Shown here: positions 12,101 through 21,454 of the stretch, in pieces
Position numbering within the stretch: the stretch's first letter is position 1
How the letters are laid out: every line of letters starts with the position of its first letter
Assembly: GCF_000281045.1 (NCBI RefSeq)
Contig: NW_008246102.1
Location: 183,103-247,102 of the forward strand
Direction: 5' to 3'
From: Saprolegnia diclina VS20
Taxonomy: Eukaryota > Oomycota > Saprolegniomycetes > Saprolegniales > Saprolegniaceae
DNA length: 64,000 bases
Position numbers and translations under genes: made by a program
Notes under the pieces: model-generated
The model's database searches: none
The model's input: only the letters and a program-made list of their open reading frames with translations
Told to the model about the DNA's origin: nothing

Positions 12101-14052
12101 GTACGTACCGTCCATAAAGAGCCCAGTGACCGTGTGCGGTAGGGCGGTCAAATGCCGCTGCACGAAGCTGCGACTCGCGGCAACGTGGACATCCTCCGCC
12201 TCTTTTTGGATGCGGGGGCCCACGTCGACGCGCAAGACCACGTACGCATGCTTTGCTTACAGAATTGGCTCCAACCCATATCGCAGGAGGGCAAGACGCC
12301 ATTGGCATGCGCAGTTGGTGCGGCAAGCGAGTCGTGCATCAAGCAACTTCTGGCGACGGGGAGCGACGTCTCCATTCCTAAGACGGTCTCGACACGCTCG
12401 ATTGCTCGTCGCTCACAGAGGCGTATCATAGAACGGAATGACACCGCTTAAGACTGCGCAAGACGCCGACGAGATAAACGAAGTGCACCGCTTTGTGCCC
12501 TTGCTCTTGCTCGCGACGCACCGGGTACGTTTCCGAGGCAAGCGACGGACACTAAGGCTGCTGTAGGACGATGCGAACGCACCCGAGATGTTTTGCATCA
12601 ACTGCGGCAGTTGGCATCTCGTCGAGGCTGACTGCAGCACGTGTGGGCATCGAGCGTCGACACACGACCGCGTCGTGGCCGTGCTGCGCCGCTTGATTCA
12701 GCTGCACCTACGCGGCCACTCGGTCAACTGGGCGCGGAAGTGCACCACCTGTCGCAAGGAGACCATGCTCATTGTCGACACCATCTGCCCCGACTGCTCG
12801 GAATCACAACCGAGAACGAATGAGGTCAAAACGATGAGCGCGCGCTTGAAGGTGGCGCTCAAGACGCGACGCGTACGACCTGTGTGTGGCTACGACAGCA
12901 TTTGAAGCGTCACAACGTAGGCAACCACCGAGGAACGACCGCTTCCGTGCGGCATCCTGCGGTGGCTGACCAACTCGACAACCTCTGCCGCGCCGTCCCA
13001 CGAGCCGCTGCGGTTGTACTTGCCTCGGCAAACCTGGACAGGCGGCAACCGCGACACGCCTCGGACCAAACCGTCGCCGCAGCGGACACTGGTTGGTGGT
13101 AGCGCTACGAGTCGACTCTACCAAGGTTGGCTACGTAGGGTGAGTTTTTGCCGTGGCTCCACGGAGACTGCTTCGGCAATGCCGACCTCGCCCGCGCCGC
13201 GTACGCGGCGGCGGCCGAACCCGTTTTTGAGGCACGACACTGCAACGCGCGCAATCGATGCCCACGCTTGTACTAGGTGCCCCGCGCGGACTTGCCCGAG
13301 CCTGGCGTTCCGTTCGACTTGCAGGACCGTGTGGTCACGCACCGCTATGTCGGCGACGACGATAATCTTGAGGCTATTGCAGCGTTCGTGGCAGCGTATG
13401 TCGACACGTGAGACTCACACGACCTTGTACGCGTAGTTGCCCGTCACCGTTCCTCGTGACGGTTGTGGCCACTGCGCCGCCATCGAGCATGCTTGTCGAG
13501 TACGTGGTCAGCAAAAGTCTCCGGTACCAGCTCGACGAGCCGTCGGTGCGTGCGATGTGGCCTGTCGATCCGTCAGTGAAGATGCTATGCCTCTACACGG
13601 TCGCCAACGCCCTCGTGGATCTCCACGCGCACGGCATCGTCCATGGCCACCTCTCGAGCTACGATGTGATTTGGAGCTCCACCGAAATGTACCAAGTCGA
13701 CGTCCCCGGCATCGTTGGCCTCGACGAAGCGCGGCTTGCGTGGGTGGCGCCCGAGGTGCTTGCAGGCGACTCGCCACCGTCATTGGCGTCCGACATGTAT
13801 GCCTTTGGCGTCGTCATGACCGAGATTGACACGTTCGAGTTGCCCTTTGAAGACGATGGTTTGGACGACCGTGTCGCTTTAACGACGGCCGTTGTTGACG
13901 GCGGCCTGCGTCCAACACTACGCGACGAATGCGACGACTGGTACCGCACACTCGTCGATCGCTGCTTGGCCGCCGATCCGGTGGCGCGCCCGACGGCATC
14001 GGACGTCGCCAACTTTTTGCAAGCGTTCATCCATGATATCGTGACAAATTGA
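6125..14052 (+). CDS. Gene B: ankyrin - kinase - ankyrin - kinase - ankyrin - double zinc ribbon - pseudokinase
   Basis: The ATG at 6125 (MNLVDAVTRGD) opens the first ankyrin exon. About 45 exons then join in frame to the stop at 14050. Order: about 13 ankyrin exons (6125-7955); kinase 1 (about 7960-8722); linker exons (8770-9031) that keep frame into a second ankyrin block (9089-10915); kinase 2 (10964-11815); a third, short ankyrin block (11863-12525); double zinc ribbon (12568-12870); linker; pseudokinase to the end. From the second ankyrin block on, it parallels gene A. Most introns are phase 0 between repeats. The linker argues for one fused gene, but transcripts are needed to exclude two genes split near 8870. 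The product would be near 2000 residues. Function unknown; a scaffold or kinase is inferred. Confidence 0.72.
7960..8722 (+). other. Kinase domain 1 of gene B
   Basis: Glycine loop GRGSYG, VALK lysine, HRDIKPDN, DVG in place of DFG, and RAPEVL. A 46-nt phase-2 intron at 8128-8173 sits just before TPSPYLVRLL. The C-lobe is shorter than in the other kinases of this pair: the segment corresponding to LPYFDQ...DPIAF is missing and DIYSFGILLQTL runs quickly to DPTRRPTAAKL. It is probably catalytically competent by motif, with a reduced C-lobe. Confidence 0.8.
10964..11815 (+). other. Kinase domain 2 of gene B
   Basis: GAGGFG loop, VAIKK, HRDIKSDN, DMG in place of DFG, WMAPEI, DIYAFGVLLTE and DPADRPTADQ. 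It is the closest relative of the gene A kinase. The conserved intron position is filled by 45 nt (11117-11161), which is a multiple of three and contains no stop. Retention would therefore insert 15 residues between beta-strand 3 and the PSPYLVRL strand without breaking the frame. Confidence 0.82.
12568..12870 (+). other. Tandem zinc ribbons of gene B
   Basis: CINC-x9-CSTC followed by CTTC-x11-CPDC, with a conserved helix RRLIQLHLRGHSVNW between the pairs (gene A: RRLMRLHYRGNAVDW). Spacing and context match gene A, so this is a fixed domain of the architecture. Family not recognised. Confidence 0.7.
13280..14052 (+). other. Pseudokinase domain of gene B
   Basis: HGHLSSYDV replaces the HRD catalytic loop, VPG stands in the DFG region, and VAPEVLAGD and SDMYAFGVVMTE remain. 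The 41-nt intron at 13396-13436 splits the codon two residues before PSPFLV, as in the active kinases. Loss of the catalytic Asp, loop Lys and metal-binding Asp implies a non-catalytic domain. Confidence 0.75.
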
Positions 14053-14501
14053 TCGCGACAAAGTGCCCACAAATCTCCATTTAACTCAGTTTGATGTCTG
14101 ATATGCATTCGTCATGTTTTGCTCCCTGGGGGGTGGGAGCAAGGGTTTACTAAGCTTGCTCTATGTGACGGTCCTCGCATTATATAAAACGTGCTGATCG
14201 AAGAGATAAACCACGGGACGTTGCAGAGATGCGGTCGTCTCTGTACCAAAGCGCCTCGTGTCGAGCTCTGAGCTTTCAACGAGCCAAAAACGAACGCTTA
14301 ATGGCGGCAGCTGAGACGCTAGAAGCAGCTCCGATGCCAGTTTTGAGAGAGCGTGTATTCGAGCGATTATAACCGGACCTATTCTAATGCGAACCTACCC
14401 ACTAGGAACGAGTGTTTTATTTACGTCGCGACTTGGCCGCTCCACTCGGTGCGGCTACGCAACGATGACGCATCCTTGTCACAGACTCGCACGTACCTCC
14501 T
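14053..14501. other. Intergenic region with TATA-like box
   Basis: No convincing coding sequence. A TATA-like stretch (tatataaaa) lies near 14180 on the plus strand, about 320 bases before the next candidate start. Otherwise nothing recognised. Confidence 0.35.
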
Positions 14502-15058
14502 ATGGACTTTGTCGGATTCTTATTTGCCTTGGTGCTCGGGTTGTTGGCCGCTTTCATCGACGACACTTTGTACGAAGCAATGCTGCCGCCAGCGTTGGCC
14601 AAATTGTTGAGTGCTGCTTGGGGCGCTGGTTTTCGGGCCTTGGTCGTCTCGGCCACATTCGTCGATCGGTAAATATTCTTCTTCTTGCTCGCGTCCGGCA
14701 AGACGACGCCCTTGGTGCCTTTTGCAGCGTTTGGCAGCAGCATCGAGGCATTGATGGGCGGCAGCTCGTTGATCTACTCGCACGTTGCGTCATCATATGC
14801 AAGGTGGACGCAAATTTCACCTCGTATGCCGTCGACTCCTTCTCCGATGCACCGTCCATTGAATATTCATTGTCCTCGTGGGGCTTTGCCAGCATCGGCA
14901 GTGGCCGCACTTTGTCGCCGTCGTCCTACAACATACAATCCTAACATCGTAGTTGGCTCCACTTCCTTGCGTACTTTGGCGCCTTTGGCGCGGTGTTTTG
15001 CGGGCGGCGGGTTGGCCGCCGGGACGCTCGGCTGCTTCCTACCATCGTATCGTTTTAG
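14502..15058 (+). CDS. Small membrane protein, uncharacterised
   Basis: The ATG at 14502 gives a hydrophobic N-terminus (MDFVGFLFALVLGLLAAF) suited to a membrane anchor. Exon 1 ends at 14668 with a gtaaat donor. A 59-nt intron to 14727 restores a frame with VWQQHRGIDGRQLVDLL and a Ser-rich stretch. A second very short intron ending at 14952 leads to WLHFLAYFGAFGAVF and a stop at 15056. The frame stays open across both junctions, which supports the model. About 160 residues, perhaps two membrane segments. Family not recognised. Its end lies 18 bases from the convergent kinase gene. Confidence 0.45.
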
Positions 15059-15076
15059 TACGATGGACAATATTGT

Positions 15077-16181
15077 CTATAGAAAACATATGGAGACGTA
15101 CGGCAGTTGGTCTTGGGCCGCCGCGAGTGCCGCTTCTTCGATTTCGCGCATTTCGCGAAAGTACTCGTGCCGAAGGGCTTCGCGCGCGTTCGTGCGCTTG
15201 CTCGGGTCGTACACCAGCATCTTGCACATGAGATCGACCGCTTCCGGCGACGCGTGCGGAATGAGCTTGGCTACCACGTTGCCACGTCATTGAAAATTTG
15301 AAACAAAATGAAAAATGTAAAAATGTACAGAACACATCGACAAAAATGTAAAAATGTACAGAAAATGTACAATAATGTACCAATGCTCGTGCCGTCGTCA
15401 TGAGCAAAGTTAAAGTCGATGTGCGCCGCGCCCTTGCGCCGAAAAACGTCGAGCACATCGGGCAGCGGCGTCCCAAGGATCTTGTGGATGCGGTTGATTT
15501 GGTCGAGTTCGTTGGAGCCGGGAAAGAGCGGGTACAAGCTCGTGATTTCAAAAAAGACACACCCGACGCCCCAGAGGTCCATTTCGGGGCCATAATACCC
15601 GTCCGTGAGAAGGCACTCGGGCGCACGGTACCAGCGCGTCGAGATGTACTCGGTGTACGGTTGCTTGGAGTAAATGCCCCGGCAGCTGCCAAAGTCGGCG
15701 AGCTTGAGAAACTCGTTGTTCTCGACAAGGATATTCTCGGGCTTGATGTCGCGATGGAAGATGCCCTTGTTGTGCATATGGTCCAATGACTTGACGAGCT
15801 GGTACATGAGCGACCGAATGAGCTCCGGATTGAGGTACGTTCGTCGACCCCGGATCATCTCGTACAGGTTGGCGTCCATGAGCTCAAAGACGAGCGCAAG
15901 GCGTCCTAGAAATGGCCACGAGTCGTATCGCCCTCTCAGATCTGGTTGCTCGTACCAGACGGCTGGTCGTACAAGACTTCTTCGAGCTTGATGATGTGCG
16001 GGTGCGGCGAGAGCCGCCGTAGCGCCTGGATCTCTCGGAGATTGTTCACTTGGTCGATCGACTCGAAGTGGTTCTTCATGCACTTGATCGCATGGTACTT
16101 GGAGTCCTTGACGTTCTGCGCCTTGAGCACCTCGGAGAACGTGCCTTCGCCCTTCTTGGACACGAGCCGGTACTTGCGCAT
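15077..16181 (-). CDS. MOK: MOK-like (RCK family) serine/threonine kinase
   Basis: Three exons (16181-15956, 15905-15381, 15270-15077) give 314 residues. Glycine loop GEGTFSEV, AIKCMK lysine, the family hallmark QVNNLREIQALRRLSPHPHI, HRDIKPENIL, DFG, a TEY activation motif in KQPYTEYISTRWYRAPE, then LDQINRIHKILGTP. These match the MAPK/MAK/MRK-overlapping kinase, which in other eukaryotes acts in cilia and flagella. That fits a zoospore-forming organism. The protein is nearly all kinase domain, with no long C-terminal tail. All key catalytic residues are present. Confidence 0.9.
15301..15376 (-). repeat. AT-rich minisatellite inside MOK intron 2
   Basis: The 110-nt intron holds repeated units of the form ctgtacatttttacattttt and shorter gtacatt copies. 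It is low-GC in a GC-rich gene. The repeat also creates several alternative gtacat donor-like sites. Confidence 0.6.
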
Positions 16182-17015
16182 CGGCGACGACGCCCGAGGG
16201 ATTGTTTGCCGACCTATTTCTGGCGGGCTCCACGCCAGAGCTGCAACCGCCTCGGCTTAAAATACTTGCGACGACCTCTAGTTGTTTGGTACTAGTCGAC
16301 TAAGGGGACGTTCAATAAACTTGAAAGCAAGCACGGGCGCAAAAGCCACTTGGACTCCTCGCATCGTACAGCGCCGGCAACTAGTATGTACTATAGTATA
16401 TGATTTCGCGTGTGGTTGGTGTAGACTCGACAGCCATGACGCTGACAATTGCGTAGTCGTCGATGCCTCATGTATTTGACGGTATACTCCAGTCGAGGTT
16501 TTTAGATATCGACTAGAGACGCACTTCGTTCTAGTTGAAGCCGTAGAAACCTACTCGCTATAGGCATGAACCGTTGCTAAAGGTCGTCGGGTACCGGTAT
16601 AGTAAGAAGTTGAGTTGAACGAGGCCGGGCGGCTTGCCCACATGAAAAGCTCGGTGAAAAGCTCAACGATACAATGTTGTGTAGTTAGTCTACATGTACT
16701 AACTAAACACCAAAAGAGAGATTGGACAACCCGAACCACATATGTATAGTACGTGTGGTCGAATGAGATATCATACGGCCAATGTACATTACAGACTGCT
16801 AAAAGCGAGGGCTAGTTGCAAGTTGGGCGGGTGGAAGAAGCCTCGACACCATGCGTCGAACGCCGGCTCTGGCGACGCATCCCCCTCGGCAGTCGGTCCG
16901 ATTTTAGCCAATCCCAGGTCGTTCCAAACCTTCTAGCGAATCGGAGATGAGAACACTTTTGGCTGCCCCAATCAGCGCGTGGTCGAAACATCGACGCAAG
17001 AGCTTCAGGCCGAGC
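16182..17015. other. Divergent intergenic region
   Basis: About 830 bases between the divergent MOK and hydrolase genes. Local AT-rich patches occur (16380-16760). No supported coding sequence; presumed promoters of both genes. Confidence 0.4.
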
Positions 17016-18731
17016 ATGGGCAACAGCAGCAGCAACGCAAGGCGCCGAGCGTCGTCTGCGCGGAGGCGCGCCGAGTCGACGCCGCATCTGCTATCGCCTG
17101 TCCCGGCCACCGAGCCGCCAACGCGCGACCGCCCAACGTCGCAGCGCCGCTCGCTGACCGACCTTCCGGCCACGCAAGGTGGCATTGAGCGAGGCCAGGA
17201 GGCGGTCGAGGACGCGACCGACCAGCTCGGGTACTGGTCGCTATTGCGCCACGGCTACGAGAACTTGGTGAACCTCATCATCCGGCCGCCGCGTGCGCAG
17301 TACGACGTCGACGAGCTCGGGCCCGTCGAGTTTTCGCTGGCGTCGACGCGCTTCCGCCGCACCGACTTTAGCGTGCCCGTGTCGCGCCAAGGGCAGAGTA
17401 TGCAGATGCAGTGTTCACACTGGGCGCCGTCAACGCCGACGCTGGCGACGATGCCATGCGTCATCTATCTCCACGGCAACTCGTCGTGCCGGCTCGAAGC
17501 GCTCTCGGTGCTGCGCTGCGTGCTTGCAAGCGGCGCGACGCTCGTGACGCTCGACTGTATTGGCTGCGGCCAGTCGGACGGCGAGTACATTTCACTCGGC
17601 TACTACGAACGCGGTACGATTAGTCATCCTCCTCTTCGTCACCATCTCTCACATGAACACGACTGCGATCTTTAGACGACGTGCAGACGCTGGTCGAACA
17701 CCTGCGCGGGACGGGCCACGTGTCATCGATCGCGCTCTGGGGCCGGAGCATGGGCGCCGTTACCGCGCTTTTGCATGCCGACCGGGACCCGTCGATCGCT
17801 GGCGTCATCATCGACAGTGCGTTTGCCAACCTTGAGCAGCTCGTACGATCGCGCCAATCCAAGCGGGCCAGCTTACAGTGACGCGCGTAGGTCATGGAGA
17901 TCGTCGAGCACGGCCGGCGCGAGGGCTACACGATCCCCAACATGGTCGTCAAGGTCGCGCTCAAGTTCATCCGGTCGTCCGTGCACAAGCGCGCGCGCTT
18001 TGAGCTCCGCGACCTCTCGCCCATCGACCACGTGGACAAGTCGTTCATTCCAGCGCTCTTTGTCGGTACGTCGACCATCTCATTTTCAGAACGAACCTCA
18101 TGTTCGCGCATGACTTCAGCGGCCCACAAGGATGTGTTTATCCAGCCCCACCACAGCGAACAGCTCTTTGAAAAGGTACGCACGCCTTTTCGACACTAGT
18201 TGGACGCAACTATGTATCTCAAAATGGTCTAGTATGCTGGGGACAAGAACCTCATCAAGGTCCACGGCGACCACAACAGCTCGCGGCCACAGTACCTCCT
18301 CGACTCGATCAGCATCTTCCTTCAGAGTGTCATGTGCATCGACGAAGCGCAGACGCTGCATGATCCATTCACAGGCAGCGGCATGCCGTGGCACCAAGAC
18401 GCCATGGTACGCTCAACGCCGCCCTAGCATTGTCAGCGCAGTAATGTGGGAGTAGATCCAGCGGGTACTACAAGCGTCCTTGGCCGGCGACGCTTCGGAC
18501 GACGACGACGACACTGGCGACGGACCCAACTGGGCGTGCTCGGCCTGCACCTTTCTCAACGTCGCCAAGCGAAAGCATGTATGTTGACGTCTCTTCTACT
18601 ACTCCTCGTATTGATTAAGGAGTGGCTTGTAGTGTACCATGTGTGGGGCCCGCGCCAACCGCGCCGACGTCCATCTCGACGACGTCGTGGTGGATGCAAC
18701 TGCCTTGCCCGTGGCCGCCGTCGAGAGCTAA
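17016..18731 (+). CDS. Alpha/beta hydrolase with N-myristoylation signal and C-terminal RanBP2 zinc finger
   Basis: I choose the ATG at 17016 because it gives MGNSSS, a textbook N-myristoylation start. An in-frame upstream start would bury it. Seven or eight exons. The core has IYLHGNSS (oxyanion region), nucleophile elbow GRSMGA, an acid in AHKDVF and a histidine in VHGDHN, consistent with an ABHD17-like serine hydrolase. After an acidic linker (DDDDDTGDG) the last exons encode WACSACTFLNVAKRKHC-x2-C, a RanBP2-type zinc finger that often binds ubiquitin or RNA. Role inferred: a membrane-tethered lipase or thioesterase. Introns include 17614-17675. Confidence 0.82.
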
Positions 18732-18967
18732 TGCATCATGTTGTATATATATCGCATTGCTCACTTGTCCTATTCGTTTTAAACGCAATGTCCTGTACCT
18801 TATGGCGCATGCGACCGACGCGCCAGGGGACGGCAAGCATTCTAGTTAGTTAGTCGATTCAACCTCACATGTAACAGTATTTATTGTTAAAGTACATTAT
18901 TTAATGATAATATCCGGAACTTGACCGGATGTGGCGGTGGTCGCCATGCACTTCCCACCCAAACAGG

Positions 18968-19765
18968 ATGCTGGTCAACCGCGTGGTCCGCCGGGCGGCG
19001 CGCCGGTGTCTGAGCACCAAGCCGACGACGACGACGACGACTGCAACGACGCCGACGGTGCCCAAGCCCATCACGAACGATACCATGGGCGACACGGCGA
19101 CAACGCGTCTCTTCGGTTCCGACTGGGCCGACCGGCGCGGGCAGCGCGTCTCGTTCACGATGAAGGTCTACTGGTCCATCTTTGGCCTCTTCATCTTGAA
19201 CGGCGCCGTGACGCAGATGACAGGGCGCGACGGTACGACCGACTCTATGGTCAGGCGCCTCATGCTGTGGTGTCTAGAGTTTCACTATTACGATTTGGTC
19301 AAGTCGACGCTCCGGAATGCTGCATTTGGCAAGCCCGCGGCTACAGAGCACGACATGATTGCAGCCGAAGAAGGCGCCGAGCCTACCGAGGGTGCGGCCG
19401 ACGTCCCTGCACCGGTCGACGTCCCTGCACCGACCGCACCGCCAGCTAGCGCACCGGTTGTTGCCGTGGTGGCACCGGTGGCCAAGCCGTTGCCGACATC
19501 AACGACGTCGGTGCTCTCGTCGTCGGGGTCGGCGCCGATGGGGATGCCCATGGGCGTCATTCCGTCCTTGCAACGGGCAGCGCCCGCGGTCGTCGTGGCG
19601 CCCACCGTCGCCGGCGTCCAGTGGCAAGAGGAGCTGGACAACCTCCGCGCGTACGAAGCGACGCTGCGAGCCAAGAACGCCCGCAATTTGCGCGCGATTG
19701 CGGCCGAGCTCCAAGAGATTGCGATGCTCAAGGGCGAGATCAAGAAGCGACTCCGCTCGACCTAG
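18968..19765 (+). CDS. Predicted mitochondrial single-pass protein, uncharacterised (paralogue 1)
   Basis: The start at 18968 gives MLVNRVVRRAARRCLS, an Arg-rich amphipathic presequence with a likely cleavage site. An in-frame ATG at 18929 would hide it. Then a Thr-rich linker, a membrane segment (VYWSIFGLFILNGAV), a long Pro/Ala/Val-rich spacer and a C-terminal helix (WQEELDNLRAYEATL to GEIKKRLR). Single exon, 265 residues. The C-terminal helix recurs in the next gene. Function unknown; mitochondrial inner membrane is inferred. Confidence 0.65.
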   Translation: MLVNRVVRRAARRCLSTKPTTTTTTATTPTVPKPITNDTMGDTATTRLFGSDWADRRGQRVSFTMKVYWSIFGLFILNGAVTQMTGRDGTTDSMVRRLMLWCLEFHYYDLVKSTLRNAAFGKPAATEHDMIAAEEGAEPTEGAADVPAPVDVPAPTAPPASAPVVAVVAPVAKPLPTSTTSVLSSSGSAPMGMPMGVIPSLQRAAPAVVVAPTVAGVQWQEELDNLRAYEATLRAKNARNLRAIAAELQEIAMLKGEIKKRLRST

Positions 19766-19887
19766 TCGTTCAGTGAATAGAATGCATCCCACTGTCTTGA
19801 GCTCCCTTTTCCGAGTCGTGGGAGTCGGAGATTCGACGAATGTGACGATGCCTAGTAGCTTGAGCTGCAACTCGGGCTACTCGTAGA

Positions 19888-20430
19888 CACTTTATGGCGC
19901 CAGCTCCGTCTCTGGGTTCGCTATCGACCACAGTGCATTGAGTGGTGGTGATTGAATTGTAGTTGGCTTCCATGACCAGATTTGGCTGCTGCCAGAACTT
20001 TGGGGTGATCGTCGATCCTCCTACATTGTACGCGCCAGAAGTAGCCACGATGATTCATTGACCGCCGTGCACCTTGCCGGATCTGACCACTGGCCGCGGT
20101 GACGCGTCCAGCCAGGATTTGCGAGTACAGTGTACTCGCGCGCCACTTAAGGCAGTTGCTTCGATGCCATTCACGCGACCGGTGGCAATGGCCATCATGA
20201 GCCACCGCCGTTCCGCAACTGCGCCGGCCGTGTCCAGGTGGCACAGAGCGTGCCCGCTGTTGACCTCTGTTGAACGCAGTTGAGCGCCGTAGTAGGTGGC
20301 GTCGACTGTCCAAGAAGATACCAACAAGTAGTCTTTGCCCTTTCTGTAGCAATCATCGTCGTGTCGATCGTATGCACAATGCGCGCCGATGGGCGCCCGC
20401 GTCAGGGCTACTTCGCGCACGGCTACTGCG
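19888..20430 (-). pseudogene. Possible decayed expansin-like fragment
   Basis: Minus-strand frames contain DATYYGAQLRS, then CHLDTAG and MMAIATGRVNG followed by ALSGARVHC. The order recalls the N-terminal barwin-like half of expansins (ATYYG...C...AIA...CG..V.C), with some expected cysteines replaced. Another frame downstream reads FWQQPNLVMEANYNS. No signal peptide, start or clean splice was found. It could be chance. Confidence 0.25.
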
Positions 20431-20510
20431 ACGAGCCATGGCGTCGGCGCAACCGTCGCCGTCTAAAACGGTGGCGTACGGTGGGATTTCGACTTGCAAC
20501 CGACGGTTGG

Positions 20511-21044
20511 ATGCATCGCGCTCGACAGTTCGCGACGACGATCGGCAGCCGCCGGGCGCTGGCAACGACGCCGACGACGCGCACCGGCCCGTCGCAGACG
20601 ACGACCGCATCGCTCGCTGCGGTTGCCGCCGGCCTCGTCGCAGCAAGCATCGTCGTGATCGAGACGTCGACGCTTGCGCAACCGCCAAACATCTCGCCAC
20701 TCGCCTCTGTTCATGACGACAAACCACCGGCTCCAGTACTATTGGTGCACGAGGCACCCAGGGACGCGGGTAACGTGCAACCCTCGTCGTCGTCGTTGGA
20801 CGCACCCATCCACTTGGCGCTCGCCGCGCCAGGCACCGCCGTACCATCGCTGCCCGCCTTGAACTCGACGTCGTCCTCGGTGGATGTCGACCACTGGCAG
20901 CAAGAGCTCGCGGGGCTGCGCGCCCTCGAGGCCCAAGTTCGCATCGACTACGCCGACAAGGCGGCGCGGATGGCAGAGCTGGAGCGCATTGCGGCTGCAA
21001 AAGCAGCAATCAAGCGCCGCCTACGCGGCCACAGTGCACCTTGA
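20511..21044 (+). CDS. Predicted mitochondrial protein, paralogue 2
   Basis: The ATG at 20511 gives MHRARQFATTIGSRRALATT, a presequence-like N-terminus. Next comes a hydrophobic segment (LAAVAAGLVAASIVV), a Pro/Ser-rich spacer and a C-terminal WQQELAGLRALEAQV to AAIKRRLRG helix. The last part aligns with the end of the gene at 18968-19765 (WQEELDNLRAYEA...IKKRLR), so the two are tandem paralogues. 177 residues, single exon. The hydrophobic stretch sits nearer the N-terminus than in its neighbour. Function unknown. Confidence 0.6.
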   Translation: MHRARQFATTIGSRRALATTPTTRTGPSQTTTASLAAVAAGLVAASIVVIETSTLAQPPNISPLASVHDDKPPAPVLLVHEAPRDAGNVQPSSSSLDAPIHLALAAPGTAVPSLPALNSTSSSVDVDHWQQELAGLRALEAQVRIDYADKAARMAELERIAAAKAAIKRRLRGHSAP

Positions 21045-21454
21045 CGACGAGATCGCGACAAGGCGCCAATTTCCAGTGCCTCAGTAGTGGTGCTCGGCAC
21101 CATTGAATGCACGTCTCCTCCTTCTCATACTAGTTAGTACTGTGGTCCTCGTCTGCTGTGTCACGACCGTCGTTGCGTTGCTTTCTCAGATCACCTCAAG
21201 GATCTTTGCATGTGGGACACACGTGGCTACTCGAGTGGCGCGGGCCGCGCTCTTCTCTGTAGCCGCACGCCTTTGCACCAACGTCGGCGTTATCGGGCTC
21301 GGCTGCGCACGGCATGCAGCGCACTTGCGGGCGGTGCGGCCACCGACCTGGCTCGGTGCTATAGCTCCAGACACAGCAATGCGACGACAAGAATATGAGA
21401 TGGAAAGGGTGTATAAGTTAATACGGCACGATAGTAATAACAGAAAGGAGAGGT

